Origin: Methanomassiliicoccus sp.
Lineage (GTDB): Archaea > Thermoplasmatota > Thermoplasmata > Methanomassiliicoccales > Methanomassiliicoccaceae
Reading direction: 5' to 3'
Length of the DNA stretch: 64,000 nucleotides
Assembly: GCA_033485155.1 (NCBI GenBank)
Contig: JAWQJJ010000007.1
Span: 62,001-126,000, forward strand
In this document: piece after piece, positions 28,801 through 37,021 of the stretch
Layout: each line of letters opens with the position of its first letter
Position numbering within the stretch: position 1 is the stretch's first letter
Translations under genes and position numbers: made by a program
The notes under the pieces: model-generated
The model's database searches: none
Told to the model about the DNA's origin: nothing
Seen by the model: the letters and a program-made list of their open reading frames with translations, nothing else

Positions 28801-29113
28801 GGTGGAGCAGACCGGAGGCATAATCACCGCTTGCGGCATCATCATGGCCGCGGCCTTCGGTTCGATGATGCTCTCCAACGGCTACCTGCTCCGAGAGTTC
28901 GGCTTCGTCCTCATGTTCGCCATCCTTCTCGATGCCACAATCGTCCGCATCTACCTGGTACCGGCCATCATGTCCTTGTTGGGTGATTGGAACTGGTGGG
29001 CCCCTTCGGTCCTGAGGAAGATGAACGAGCGGCGCAACAAGGGCCGGCTAGCGACGCTGGCCGAGGCAGGAGCAGCCGAACACGCGCTCGACGACGAAAG
29101 GGGCGTGTCCTGA
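25805..29113 (+). CDS. MMPL/RND-family membrane exporter
   Basis: A 1102-residue transporter with the duplicated RND layout. A first membrane helix is followed by a long extracytoplasmic loop rich in NxS/T sites (about residues 40-510). Five helices with GAGCDYCIF follow, then a basic linker, another helix and a second loop (about 700-860), and five more helices with GLGMDYDILLTTRVREE. The acidic pair in the GxGxDYxI motifs is the proton-relay position of MMPL proteins. The substrate (lipids, terpenoids or drugs) is unknown. The frame is open from 25775; the ATG at 25805 starts the family-like sequence. The first external loop is unusually long. Confidence 0.9.
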   Translation: MFAGLADLITRRFKLIIIAWIIALLFALPLVPLASHVVQYEETEMAPATLPSSVANEYISASFGSFAHQPTTLIVLTSPDVTDNETRRVALEIEDALGDASLFGDINKVEVTSVYSLSESYTLNVVKALNYAYYSANLSAYLFFGIPQEYRDLWARTNESATALYGVSEGYAQAWEQAAADDPSRTVQQVDDATYSAFHGQLETEAQGMNASERALLLGWYHAFSAGWNSTASLSSQPQQRAVAAHSAAFQPFLDSLDLPSTDKDFLTRVNDSFANRPADFANVSEFARQVVDENIEATIAEVSSGQISYGNVSTGQVALVRDYMDAVYSWWSTLGSQPSDETFDAALQELSLNFSQAVADGETREVLLGSRAAVGNLTNYNDLALRSSLITGYVASMPAVAERLAPQKWLVAAAGEMGSFDLNTAVALSQAIVANSSLDSYPYRFPSVIISQLVSADNSTMVLGLTYADVDGDLHPGRECVDAVRSIVAGVVDGTNVRYHVTGTDALNTDMEESTFEDLRIIEPITIVLVLVLIGLFFRSFVASSIPPLAVGVALGISYAAVYLIGAYVFSVHYAVLTLLLTAMIGAGCDYCIFILSRYREERGRGRDKVASVRQAVIWAGESILTSGATVIIGFGVLAIGEFSLFKSLGVILALGITVALLVALTLLPSILMLLGDRTFWPSRVGRPAKPRTRPGYFTRSARFSIKHAKVLLVAAILVSIPATCLTMSVNTSYDYIGSMADMESKQGLMIIQDGFGGGKITPTQIAVEMDSPVMKDDAFDPTMLSPIENLSATIASLDNVKMVIGPTRPYGSPVDITNSSLMESLSAITGRMVSEDRRAVLLTVTFQAEPFDMRSIDSIQELRDVASEVQGADHVENMLVGGSTASMFDIAVMTQGDFGRMAVLAIACIYIVLMAVMGSVVSPLRSILTILLSISWTMAVALVLFQDVLGQPILYLAPMILLLVCLGLGMDYDILLTTRVREEVAKGRSNNDAIVHAVEQTGGIITACGIIMAAAFGSMMLSNGYLLREFGFVLMFAILLDATIVRIYLVPAIMSLLGDWNWWAPSVLRKMNERRNKGRLATLAEAGAAEHALDDERGVS

Positions 29114-29131
29114 GGTCGGTTACCACGCCGT

Positions 29132-29692
29132 CTAGTGGAGCAGCCTTTCCTCATCCCACCGCTTGAACAGGTCGTGCTCCTGCTCTAGCTGGTCGAGTAT
29201 CTTGCCCACGACAAAGTCGACCATCATATCGAGGTTTCTCGGCTGATGATAGAAGGCCGGGGAGGCCGGAAGGATGATGGCCCCGGAGCGGGCCAGCCTA
29301 AGCTCGTTCTCCAGCATGATAGTGTTGAGCGGGGTCTCCCGGGGCACGAGGACGAGCTTGCGATGCTCCTTCATGGTCACCGAGGCGGACCGGGTCAGCA
29401 GGCTGTCGGAGACCCCCGAGGCGAGCTTGGCGATGGTGGACTGGGAGCAGGGACAGACGATCATGGCATCGATGACGTGAGTGCCCGAAGCTGGCGGAGC
29501 GAATAGGTCATGGTCGTCGTAGACCTCATCGGCCATCGCGCACAGGTCCTCGTAGCTGATGTTCGTCTCGTGCTCCAGGACCTTCCTTCCCATTTCGGAG
29601 ACGATGAGCTCCTTCTCCCCCTCGAGCTCCTCGAGCAGCCTGATGCCGTATCGTATCCCCGAGCAGCCGGTGATGGCCACGACGTAACGCAT
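29132..29692 (-). CDS. ubiX: flavin prenyltransferase
   Basis: A 186-residue flavoprotein of the UbiX/Pad1 family. It has the opening VVAITGCSGIRYGIRLLE (the TGxSG phosphate-binding turn), the SASVTMKEHRKLVLVPRETPL block containing the conserved Arg-Glu, and the late ASPAFYHQP segment. It makes prenylated FMN, the cofactor of UbiD-type decarboxylases, which are used in archaeal quinone-like and mevalonate pathways. No ubiD lies in the window. It is convergent with the MMPL gene, with 18 bp between stops. Confidence 0.95.
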   Translation of the reverse strand: MRYVVAITGCSGIRYGIRLLEELEGEKELIVSEMGRKVLEHETNISYEDLCAMADEVYDDHDLFAPPASGTHVIDAMIVCPCSQSTIAKLASGVSDSLLTRSASVTMKEHRKLVLVPRETPLNTIMLENELRLARSGAIILPASPAFYHQPRNLDMMVDFVVGKILDQLEQEHDLFKRWDEERLLH

Positions 29693-29960
29693 GACCGCGA
29701 CAACAGCCTGGGGCTATTAATTAGCTACCGGCGACCGGGGAGTTGTTTCTAGCATCACAATAATATAGATGTAACCTTGTGGGAGGCCTGCGGTTCTGCG
29801 GCCTGTTCCGCGGCGACCATCCAGCATCGGTTCCCGAGAACGGCGGTTGACGCTCTCCAGCGCTATCGAGGCCAGGAAACGCTTTTATACGACCTCCATA
29901 TTAATGCCGTAGGCATTATCCACACTTGGATAGAATTGATGTCATTTCGAGGTAGATCAG

Positions 29961-30386
29961 ATGGTCACAGTCTATGATGTCCCACCGGAGAAGCTTATTG
30001 CCAAGGCCGCGGCCCAGCTCAAGCAGATCGATACGATAAAGGTCCCGGACTGGGCAGAGTTCGCGAAGACCGGAAGGCATACCGAGAAAGCCCCCGTCCA
30101 GGAAGACTGGTGGTTCACTCGGTCCGCTTCCGTTCTCAGGAAGGTATACCTTAAGGGCCCCATCGGAGCCTCCCGACTCGCTGCCGAGTACGGCGGCTTC
30201 GCCGACCGGGGTTCCAAGCCCAACAAGGCCGTCAAGGGCAGCAGGGCCATCGCCCGGCGCTGCTTGATCCAGCTAGAGCAGTCTGGCCTCATTGCCAAGC
30301 ACAAGAGGGATGGCAGGGTCATCACTCCCAAGGGCCAGGCCATGCTCGACAATGCCGCAAAAGCGGTATATGACGAGACCCACTGA
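29961..30386 (+). CDS. rps19e: ribosomal protein S19e
   Basis: A 141-residue protein with the S19e signature: VTVYDVPPEKLIAKAAAQLK, the DWWFTRSASVLRKVY strand-helix, GSRAIARRCLIQLEQ, and a closing winged-helix-like GRVITPKGQAMLDN. It is a small-subunit protein of archaea and eukaryotes. A TATA box (TTTTATAC, near 29883-29890) lies upstream. It begins the run rps19e, PDCD5, rpl39e, rpl31e, eIF6, an order conserved in many archaea. Confidence 0.97.
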   Translation: MVTVYDVPPEKLIAKAAAQLKQIDTIKVPDWAEFAKTGRHTEKAPVQEDWWFTRSASVLRKVYLKGPIGASRLAAEYGGFADRGSKPNKAVKGSRAIARRCLIQLEQSGLIAKHKRDGRVITPKGQAMLDNAAKAVYDETH

Positions 30387-30406
30387 TAAGGGCAGCGAGT
30401 GATCAA

Positions 30407-30748
30407 ATGCAGGATGCTGAACTCGAGGAACTACGCCGCCGCAAGATGGCGCAGATGCAGCAGTCTCAAGACGCCCAGCTCCAGCAGCAGGCCATGGTGG
30501 CCGAGCGGCAGAAGCAGATGGAGCAGGCGCGCCTGGAGGTCATGAGAAGGATCCTATCCCCCGACGCCCGGGAAAGGTTGGCCAAGGTCCGAATGGCATA
30601 CCCGGACGTGGCCGCCGCGGTGGAGGACCAGCTCATACAGTTGCTCCAGATGGGCAGGATCCAGGACCAGATCGATGACAACACTCTGAAGGCCATCCTC
30701 AGAAAGGTATCGCCTCAGAAGAGAGACATTAAGATAGAAAGGGTGTAA
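30407..30748 (+). CDS. PDCD5-family DNA-binding protein
   Basis: A 113-residue helical protein of the PDCD5 (TFAR19) family. The N-terminal helix is highly charged and glutamine-rich. The three-helix core holds [29 protein letters not shown], and the end [17 protein letters not shown] is diagnostic. Archaeal members bind DNA weakly; their role is unresolved. It is the second gene of the ribosomal run, 20 bp after rps19e. Confidence 0.95.
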   Translation: MQDAELEELRRRKMAQMQQSQDAQLQQQAMVAERQKQMEQARLEVMRRILSPDARERLAKVRMAYPDVAAAVEDQLIQLLQMGRIQDQIDDNTLKAILRKVSPQKRDIKIERV

Positions 30749-30752
30749 TCCA

Positions 30753-30908
30753 ATGACCAGGAACAAGCCGTTAGCAATGAAGACCCGCCTCATGAGGGCG
30801 GAAAAGTCCAACCGCAGGGTACCTGCTTGGGTCATGATAAGGACCAACAGGACCGTTCTCCGCCATCCTAAGAGGAGAAGCTGGAGACAGAGCAAGCTCA
30901 AGGAGTGA
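30753..30908 (+). CDS. rpl39e: ribosomal protein L39e
   Basis: A 51-residue, strongly basic protein, the expected length for L39e. It contains [19 protein letters not shown] and [15 protein letters not shown], which are near-invariant in the family. L39e lines the peptide exit tunnel of archaeal and eukaryotic ribosomes. ATG at 30753, TGA at 30906-30908. It sits between the PDCD5 gene and rpl31e, its usual place. Confidence 0.95.
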   Translation: MTRNKPLAMKTRLMRAEKSNRRVPAWVMIRTNRTVLRHPKRRSWRQSKLKE

Positions 30909-30913
30909 TCTGC

Positions 30914-31186
30914 ATGGACGAGAAGGTAATGAACATCACGCTCAAGAAGACCAAGGCCGCCCCCCGCTCCAAGAAGGCAAAGAGGGCTATCAACGAGATC
31001 CGGGAGCATGTCATCCGGCACATGAAGGCCGAAGAGGACAAGATCTGGATCGACCACCGCCTCAACGAGGCCATCTGGGCCAACGGTATCCACCGGCCCC
31101 CCATGCACATCACCGTGAAGGCGGTCAAGTTCGAGGACGGCCTGGTAGAGGTCTCCCTCCCGGAAGACTCGACCGTAGAAGAGTAA
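30914..31186 (+). CDS. rpl31e: ribosomal protein L31e
   Basis: A 90-residue large-subunit protein with the L31e features VMNITLKKTKAAPRSKKAKRAINEIREHV, DKIWIDHRLNEAIWANGI and a late RPPMHITVKAVKFEDG (each a family hallmark). The ATG at 30914 is 9 bases from AAGGAG, so it is preferred over the GTG at 30905. It overlaps no other gene and is followed by eIF6 13 bp later. Confidence 0.96.
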   Translation: MDEKVMNITLKKTKAAPRSKKAKRAINEIREHVIRHMKAEEDKIWIDHRLNEAIWANGIHRPPMHITVKAVKFEDGLVEVSLPEDSTVEE

Positions 31187-31199
31187 GCACGGTGCCAGC

Positions 31200-31856
31200 A
31201 TGATGAAGCTCTCCAGCTACAATGGGAACCCGTTCATCGGAGTGTACTGCGTGGCCAATGAGAGCCTTTCCCTGGTACCAATGGACGCACCCCCGAGCCT
31301 GGTCTCGGACATCGAGGAGGGGATGGGGACCAAGGTATTGATCACCTCCCTGGCCTCCTCCTCCATCCTCGGCACCCTGACGGCGATGAACTCCTATGGG
31401 GGCATCACCACCGGCATGGCGGCCCTGGCTGAGGTGCGCCCGATTCGTAAGCACCTGCAGTTCAAGCGGATAAAGGACCGTCTGAACGCCTGCGGGAACA
31501 ACATCCTGGTCAACGACAACGCTGCCCTGGTCAACCCGGACCTCGGGCGCACGGCGATCAAGCAGATCGAGGATACCCTCCAGGTGGAGGTCGTTCAGGG
31601 CATGGTTGCGGGCCACAAAACGGTCGGTTCGGTCTGCGTGGCTACCAACAAGGGCGTTCTGTGTCATCCATCCACCAGTAAGGCCGAGCTGGAAATGCTC
31701 CGCTCGCTGTTCAAGGTGCCCACCGGCATCGGGACACTGAACTACGGCGCTCCCCTGGTGGGGGCGAGCATGGTCGCCAATTCCAAGGGCGCGGCGATAG
31801 GCTTCCGCTCCACGCCCATCGAGATGGGTAGGGTCGAGGACGTCCTGTTCCCGTGA
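31200..31856 (+). CDS. eif6: translation initiation factor eIF6 (aIF6)
   Basis: A 218-residue pentein-fold protein with repeated NPFIGVY, GNNILVNDNAALVNPDL and VGSVCVATNKGVLCHP blocks, one per pseudo-symmetric unit. aIF6 binds the large ribosomal subunit and blocks premature subunit joining. Two adjacent ATGs (31200 and 31203) are possible starts. In many archaea genes for LX, prefoldin and FtsY follow; here an isochorismatase-like gene follows, so the conserved run ends at this point. Confidence 0.95.
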   Translation: MMKLSSYNGNPFIGVYCVANESLSLVPMDAPPSLVSDIEEGMGTKVLITSLASSSILGTLTAMNSYGGITTGMAALAEVRPIRKHLQFKRIKDRLNACGNNILVNDNAALVNPDLGRTAIKQIEDTLQVEVVQGMVAGHKTVGSVCVATNKGVLCHPSTSKAELEMLRSLFKVPTGIGTLNYGAPLVGASMVANSKGAAIGFRSTPIEMGRVEDVLFP

Positions 31857-31921
31857 GCCGTCAATCTGTTCTGCTCTTAGTCCCAAGCGGGCGAAATTAA
31901 CTTCTATGGGCTCCCGGTTCG

Positions 31922-32506
31922 ATGTTCGTGACTGCCCTCGAACCCGGGTCCGACATAGGGAAGTATAAGCTCAGGAAGGACGACATTCAAATTCTGATCA
32001 TCGACGTCCAGGAACGCCTGGTGGCGGCGATGCCGGAGCGTGAGAGAGTGGTAGCCAACGTCAGCCATCTTCTTGCCCTGTCCACGCTTTTCTCCGTCCC
32101 GGTGGTGGTGACCGAGCAGTATCCCCGTGGCCTGGGACCAACAATCCCCGAGGTGGCCAGCGCAATTTCCCCCATGGATCCGCTGGAGAAGCTCACCTTC
32201 AGCTGCCTGGACCACTGCGAGGTGCCTCAGCGGCTTACTGCCTCCGGCCGCCGAACGGTCGTGGTGGTGGGCATGGAGGCCCATGTATGCGTCCTGCAGA
32301 CCTGCCTGGACCTGCTGACGGCCGGTTACAACGTCCACGTGGTCCGGGATGCAGTTTGCTCGCGGTCCGCGGAAGACAAGGCCAACGCCCTGGACCTCCT
32401 GAGGGATGCCGGGGCGGTGGTGACCACCACCGAAACGGTGCTCTTCCAGGTGCTTGGCAAGGCTGGTACAGACGAGTTCAAGGCCATATCCAGAAGGGTG
32501 AAGTGA
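31922..32506 (+). CDS. isochorismatase-family cysteine hydrolase
   Basis: A 194-residue protein with the catalytic triad of the family: Asp in LIIDVQERL, Lys in LEKLTFSC, and Cys in GMEAHVCVLQT. The family includes nicotinamidases and related amidohydrolases. The exact substrate is not clear, as the metal-binding Asp-x-His of nicotinamidase is not obvious. It follows the eIF6 gene by 65 bp and may be read through from it. ATG at 31922. Confidence 0.9.
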   Translation: MFVTALEPGSDIGKYKLRKDDIQILIIDVQERLVAAMPERERVVANVSHLLALSTLFSVPVVVTEQYPRGLGPTIPEVASAISPMDPLEKLTFSCLDHCEVPQRLTASGRRTVVVVGMEAHVCVLQTCLDLLTAGYNVHVVRDAVCSRSAEDKANALDLLRDAGAVVTTTETVLFQVLGKAGTDEFKAISRRVK

Positions 32507-32509
32507 GGT

Positions 32510-33145
32510 TTACGGGGAGAACACCCAGAACTCAGTCGCCGGAGGCAGGTCCTCCCGGCTGAAGTCCACCTCGTTGCCGACCCTGACCACCGAGTCCTCG
32601 GATATGCCGTCCAAGAACGGCTCGATGGTGTGCACCGAGATGGATAGCCCTCCCCAGCGGAAATGCATCGGTACCGCCACCCGAGGGCGGAGCTTGGCTA
32701 CCAGTTTGCGGGCCTGCTCCCCGTCGATGGTGAAAACTCCTCCCACCGGTATGAAAAGAACGTCGATGGGGCCGATGGCCCTTACCTGTTCCTCGGAGAG
32801 GTCATGCCCCAGGTCCCCGCAGTGACAGAACCTGATGCCGTCCATGTCGAAGCGGTAGACGATGTTGCGGCCCCTTCGGTTTCCCCCCTCCGGGTCATGG
32901 AAGGTAGGAATGCCGTTGATTTTGACCCCTTTGAGCATCCTCTCCCCGGGGTCTCGGACCACGGCGGGGTCGCCTCGGACGATGCGGACGCAGTTATGGT
33001 CGAAGTGGTCGTGGGTCACCAGAACGATGTCCGCTCTGACCAGGGGAGTCTTGATGCCAATGGACTTGCCGTCGTGAGGATCCGTGACCACGGTCACCGT
33101 GTCCCTGACCTCAAAACAAGAATGGCCGTGCCAGATGATCCTCAT
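32510..33145 (-). CDS. metallo-beta-lactamase superfamily hydrolase (UPF0173-like)
   Basis: A 211-residue protein with the metal motif THDHFDHN (HxHxDH variant) after the opening WHGHSCFEV, later histidines in FCHCGDLGH and VPMHFRWGGL. This is the UPF0173/YtkL-like class of metal-dependent hydrolases. The substrate is unknown. It is convergent with the isochorismatase gene, with 3 bp between stops. A zinc-ribbon membrane gene lies 4 bp upstream on the same strand and is probably cotranscribed. Confidence 0.9.
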   Translation of the reverse strand: MRIIWHGHSCFEVRDTVTVVTDPHDGKSIGIKTPLVRADIVLVTHDHFDHNCVRIVRGDPAVVRDPGERMLKGVKINGIPTFHDPEGGNRRGRNIVYRFDMDGIRFCHCGDLGHDLSEEQVRAIGPIDVLFIPVGGVFTIDGEQARKLVAKLRPRVAVPMHFRWGGLSISVHTIEPFLDGISEDSVVRVGNEVDFSREDLPPATEFWVFSP

Positions 33146-33149
33146 GGGT

Positions 33150-33941
33150 TCACTCCCTGGAGGGGGTATCTCGGAAACGAACCCCGCAGGAAGGGCACTT
33201 GCTGTCGTGATCTGAGACCATCTCGTGGCATACCGGGCAGAGGATCGCTTCGTCCTCGTTCTTCCGCTTCCCTTTGGTTATCATGGGCAGGTACCGGATG
33301 ACCGCATATACCATTAAAATTGAGGCTAGAGCCGATACCCCCCACGCCAACCCTCCGGTCAGAATGCCGGCGGATATGACGTAGATGTCCAATGCATAGA
33401 CCCCTAGGCCCATGGTCAAAAGGCCTCCGGGTACGAACTGAGGCATGCTGGTGACCCGGCGCTGGGGCATCGGGGTGACGATGCTCTCCTCTCTTACCAC
33501 CGCCGAGGCGGTAGGTTCGGTAGCGGACTCTGGCGAAGCGACGTCCTCAGGAAGAGGGACAGAAACGATCTCCTGGATGGCCGGTGGGGCGGTCGATTCG
33601 GCCCCCGTTTCCACCATGACCTCAGTGGTTGGCTGGGCCATGACGTCCCCGCCATCCTCGAGCGACAAGTGGGGAGGGACCTCGAGGCCGGCCTCGGGCT
33701 TCCTCTCTGTCACCGGCATATCGGACGGCTTCTTCATGGTCAGCTCGATCCTGGAACGCAGGGACGAGTCGATGTTGGAAACTTCGACATCCCGACCTAT
33801 GCGCTCTAGATCGTTGACCTGGCCCATCCAGTCATCTGATGCGGCCTTGAAGTCCCAGCCGCAGAAATCGCATTGGTAGGCCCCGTGACGATTTCTCAGT
33901 CCGCAACGGGGGCATTCCTTTAGACCAGATGATCTGTCCAT
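33150..33941 (-). CDS. membrane protein with zinc ribbons at both ends
   Basis: A 263-residue protein. The N-terminal zinc ribbon is CPRCGLRNRHGAYQCDFCG, followed by an acidic, Pro/Thr-rich linker of about 130 residues, two membrane segments, and a C-terminal zinc ribbon CPVCHEMVSDHDSKCPSCG. This recalls archaeal proteins with double zinc ribbons of unknown role. The frame is open to 33968, but the TATA box (ATTATAATAA, near 33973-33982) would place the RNA start around 33955, so the ATG at 33941, with AAGGCAG before it, is preferred. Confidence 0.75.
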   Translation of the reverse strand: MDRSSGLKECPRCGLRNRHGAYQCDFCGWDFKAASDDWMGQVNDLERIGRDVEVSNIDSSLRSRIELTMKKPSDMPVTERKPEAGLEVPPHLSLEDGGDVMAQPTTEVMVETGAESTAPPAIQEIVSVPLPEDVASPESATEPTASAVVREESIVTPMPQRRVTSMPQFVPGGLLTMGLGVYALDIYVISAGILTGGLAWGVSALASILMVYAVIRYLPMITKGKRKNEDEAILCPVCHEMVSDHDSKCPSCGVRFRDTPSRE

Positions 33942-34317
33942 TGAGCTGCCTTCGCGTTGCATTATCATCCATTATTATAATCGTTTTGCTAGAAAACTCA
34001 CCTGTTGAGACATTGCCACGTCCCCCGCGGTGGAGGCGGTCCTCGCGAGCGCGGAAGCGGTAACGCTGGCCCGAAAGAATCGAGGAAAAATCGAGGCATG
34101 ATCGTCGCTATCGCATTCATGCCGAAATGTGATAATAACCGACCATTCAGACCATCCTTCACGCTCTGGTATCCCCCGATCAGGAACGCAGCGTTCATGC
34201 CGCGAACATGAGATTGCACAACGGAGCAAGACCGCCAAATGAGGATATTAAAAAATTAAACCTCGAGAAAACTGTATTTTAATAAATAAATATATAATGG
34301 GTGCTCGGCTGTCGATA

Positions 34318-34405
34318 GGAAGGTGTAGGATGTCTTACTACTTGACAATGGAGAAGCAAGACAGGCATCCTGCACCAAGCGGATGTAGTAATTCTATCTT
34401 TTTAT
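34318..34405 (+). ncRNA. candidate small RNA with a strong hairpin
   Basis: A TATA box (AAATATATAA, about 34288-34297) lies about 25 bases upstream. GTGTAGGATG at 34323-34332 pairs with CATCCTGCAC at 34366-34375 (one G-U), and TCTT 34333-34336 pairs with AAGA 34358-34361. A T-rich stretch ending TCTTTTTA near 34397-34404 could terminate. The same segment encodes a 25-codon ORF (listed), so it may be a small mRNA instead. Confidence 0.4.
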
Positions 34406-34407
34406 AA
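34330..34407 (+). CDS. possible 25-residue micro-ORF
   Basis: GGAAGGTG at 34318-34325, a good Shine-Dalgarno, is 4 bases before an ATG at 34330, and the frame closes with TAA at 34405-34407. The peptide has no clear membrane segment and one cysteine. The position right after a TATA box supports expression, but the overlapping hairpin makes a non-coding RNA equally possible. No family recognised. Confidence 0.3.
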   Translation: MSYYLTMEKQDRHPAPSGCSNSIFL

Positions 34408-34678
34408 GACGTGTTGTAATAGTATGCTATTATTCTAGATAAACCTGCTTCGGAGATCCTCGCGCACCCCTTCATCTGATCCGTCCGGCGAGAATGACAA
34501 CGATCGAGATAGGGCCGCATCATCTATTGGCCACCGCCTCCCGTCTACGTAGCGTTCTCTCGGGAGCCTTCTCGTTCGAGACTGGATGCCGACCTAGCTT
34601 CCTGCCCTCTGATTTCGCCAGGTGCCTCAAGGAGAAGGTAAGCTTCGGCGTAACATGAGGTGTCGTTTATGCTAACAT

Positions 34679-34915
34679 CTACTGCCGCGAATGCCTCGGA
34701 CGGTGAAGTCCATTCTCGGACCTCGGCCGCACCTTCCTAAGCGACTGGCCGTCAACGAATCCGATAGAAGCGGTAAAACATTTGCAGGGCGGGTAGGAGC
34801 CGCTGTGGATCGCCCCTGCCCGCTTCGTCATGTCCCGGAAAGCTCCGACCTCCTTGCCGTCGCTGTCGATGAACCGGCGGCCCTCACAACAGTCTTCTAA
34901 AGAAATGTCGGCCAT
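34679..34915 (-). CDS. doubtful small protein or gene remnant, 78 aa
   Basis: The first half reads like a real acidic protein start (MADISLEDCCEGRRF), and AGGAAGTG lies about 6 bases before the ATG. The second half is Arg/Pro-rich and low-quality. It may be the 5' remnant of a broken gene. No family recognised. It lies alone in a long gap. Confidence 0.3.
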   Translation of the reverse strand: MADISLEDCCEGRRFIDSDGKEVGAFRDMTKRAGAIHSGSYPPCKCFTASIGFVDGQSLRKVRPRSENGLHRPRHSRQ

Positions 34916-35130
34916 TGTCTACACTTCCTGTCGAAGTGGATGGGGCCGGCTACAGCAAGGCCCGTCATGGGCAATCCGCTAATTCCGCACTCTGGCTCCG
35001 TAATTATTGCCGCTTCCTCGGCCAATTCATAAGTAGTGAGTCTGTCGATGTGAGACCTGCACTCCTCCCGAACATCCAGTAAACTTCGGGGGCGAAATTT
35101 AATTAGAATGTAACTGGATAGGCAACTAGG

Positions 35131-36276
35131 ATGAAGACCCTCGTTCTCTGCGTGGACCGGGACGACGACTTTGGAGTCAAGGCAGGCCTCAACAGCCCAT
35201 TCGTCGGTCGGGAGGAAAACCTCAAGGCAGCGATAAGCCTAGGCTTAAAGGACGCTGAGGATTCCGACACCAATACCCTGTTGGCGGCCATCAGTCTGTA
35301 CGATGAGATGGTCAAGAAGGGCATGGACGTGGAGATCGCCACCCTGTGCGGAGACATGCATGTGGGCTATGAGAGCGACCTGGTCCTCTCCACCCAGCTG
35401 GAGACGGTATTGGGAACCGTCAAACCTGACCGCGTGGTGCTGGTTTCCGATGGGGCCGAAGATGAGTACATCTACCCAGTCATATCGTCACGGGTCAAGG
35501 TCGACTCGGTGCGCAAGGTCTTCGTCAAGCAGGCTCCCACGGTCGAGGGCACGTACTATATCCTGATAAAAATGCTCAACGACGAGAAGATCCGGAAGCG
35601 TATCGTCGTGCCCATCGGCCTGGCGTTGATCGTCTTCGGAATCTTCGCCCTCCTCGACCCTCTCATCAAGTTGTTCCAGGGCTCGGCCGAGGTATCCTTC
35701 ACCAACATGGGCCTGGCTATGATCTATGCGGTCGTCGGCTTCTACCTCATCATGTTCGCGTACAAGGCCGGCGATAGGGCGAGGGAGTGGTGGAGGGATA
35801 CGCGGACGGCTGTCCAAGAAGGAAGCACCATGATACCGTTCGCGGTCCTGTCGGTCATGATCTTCCTGCTCGGGATACTGTATGGCTTGGACGCCGCCTT
35901 TGCCGACCCGGAGACCGAGTTCCTGGAGATGATGGTGCTGTTCATCGGCGGCTTCATGTGGATGTGCGTCTTCGCCTACTTCACCTTCCAGGTAGGGCTG
36001 TTCATCAACGACTACCTCTCCAAGGGCGTCCTGCAATACTCGTACCTCGTGGCCTCGGTGACCATCTTCGCCCTGGGCTTCATCCTGCAGGGGGCGCTGG
36101 ATGCGACTCAGGTCTTCTTTGGCTTCCGGGATTATGATCAGGCCGTCATCTTCATGGAGATCATGGCGGGTTTCCTTCTGGCGGTGTTCGGTGCCCTGCT
36201 GAACACCTCCCTCAAGGGCATGAACGGCAACAAGAAGGGCGCGGAGAGCGGCGAGAAGGTCGAGAGCGCCGAATAG
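35131..36276 (+). CDS. DUF373 family membrane protein (COG2237)
   Basis: A 381-residue protein. The cytoplasmic N-terminal domain (about residues 1-150) has LVLCVDRDDDFG and DSDTNTLLAAI, hallmarks of DUF373. About seven membrane segments follow, and the C-terminus is a charged tail. The family is archaeal and of unknown function. It overlaps no gene, and the mptE-like gene starts 7 bp after its stop, so the two form a unit. A purine-poor leader suggests a short or absent 5' UTR. Confidence 0.9.
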   Translation: MKTLVLCVDRDDDFGVKAGLNSPFVGREENLKAAISLGLKDAEDSDTNTLLAAISLYDEMVKKGMDVEIATLCGDMHVGYESDLVLSTQLETVLGTVKPDRVVLVSDGAEDEYIYPVISSRVKVDSVRKVFVKQAPTVEGTYYILIKMLNDEKIRKRIVVPIGLALIVFGIFALLDPLIKLFQGSAEVSFTNMGLAMIYAVVGFYLIMFAYKAGDRAREWWRDTRTAVQEGSTMIPFAVLSVMIFLLGILYGLDAAFADPETEFLEMMVLFIGGFMWMCVFAYFTFQVGLFINDYLSKGVLQYSYLVASVTIFALGFILQGALDATQVFFGFRDYDQAVIFMEIMAGFLLAVFGALLNTSLKGMNGNKKGAESGEKVESAE

Positions 36277-36283
36277 GTGGGAC

Positions 36284-36973
36284 ATGGACTTCCCGGAGTG
36301 GGAACCTCATTACCTTCGGATAGTGAGGGAGTTCGGATTTTCCGTCACGGAGGACGAGCAGGCCGCTCACAGGCTGGCGTCACTCGGAGCGAACAAGACG
36401 ATGTGCGGGCCTGACTGCCTCCGTCGGCGGATCGGCAAGGAGGTGACCGTGGTCGGGCACGGACCTGCGCTGGAGGCGGAGCTGAGGACCGGGCCCCTGC
36501 AGGGGACGGTCATCGCCGCGGACGGGGCCACCTCAACCCTCGTCCACTCCATAGGCAAGGTGCCGGATATCATCGTCACCGATCTGGACGGGGACATCGC
36601 CGATCAGCTCTCCGCCAGTGCCCAGGGGGCTGTCGCAGTCATCCTGGCCCACGGCGACAACGTCGAGGCGCTGGAGAGGTATGTCCCCTGGTTTACCGGC
36701 CCCCTGACGCTGACGACCCAGGCCCGCCCCTTCGACCGCGTCTACAACTTCGGGGGGTTCACCGACGGGGACCGCGCGGTAATGCTCGCTAGGCACTTCG
36801 GGGCACGAAAGGTCCATCTTGTGGGCTTTGATATGTTCACTCCAAGGCCGAAGATGGGACGGGACCCCGAGATCAAGAAACGAAAGCTCGAAGAGGCCCG
36901 CAAGCTGATCTGGGACCTCAACCCCTCCGACGTCGAGCTTATCCCCAGATCGTCCACCTCTTTATGGGCATAG
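36284..36973 (+). CDS. mptE: 6-hydroxymethyl-7,8-dihydropterin pyrophosphokinase, archaeal
   Basis: A 229-residue protein of the DUF115/MptE family (COG1634). It has VVGHGPALEAEL, AADGATSTL, then VTDLDGD, the acidic metal site, then LAHGDN and GFTDGDRAVMLA. MptE replaces FolK in archaea and makes the activated pterin for tetrahydromethanopterin or folate. It is paired with the DUF373 gene. After its stop, T-rich runs around 37022-37057 act as probable terminators. Confidence 0.92.
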   Translation: MDFPEWEPHYLRIVREFGFSVTEDEQAAHRLASLGANKTMCGPDCLRRRIGKEVTVVGHGPALEAELRTGPLQGTVIAADGATSTLVHSIGKVPDIIVTDLDGDIADQLSASAQGAVAVILAHGDNVEALERYVPWFTGPLTLTTQARPFDRVYNFGGFTDGDRAVMLARHFGARKVHLVGFDMFTPRPKMGRDPEIKKRKLEEARKLIWDLNPSDVELIPRSSTSLWA

Positions 36974-37021
36974 GGCCATCAAATTTCGGCGCGCGGGACC
37001 CGAGCTTCCAGTATTTACGCG

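Larger units (their letters stand above)
33942..35130. other. 1.2-kb gap; one candidate RNA or short gene and one weak frame
   Basis: The gap holds the promoter of the zinc-ribbon gene, an AT-rich block near 34250-34300, a hairpin-rich segment at 34318-34405 (listed), and a 78-residue minus-strand frame near 34679-34915 (listed). The rest (34000-34250 and 34410-34670) shows no supported coding and no tRNA. Confidence 0.4.
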
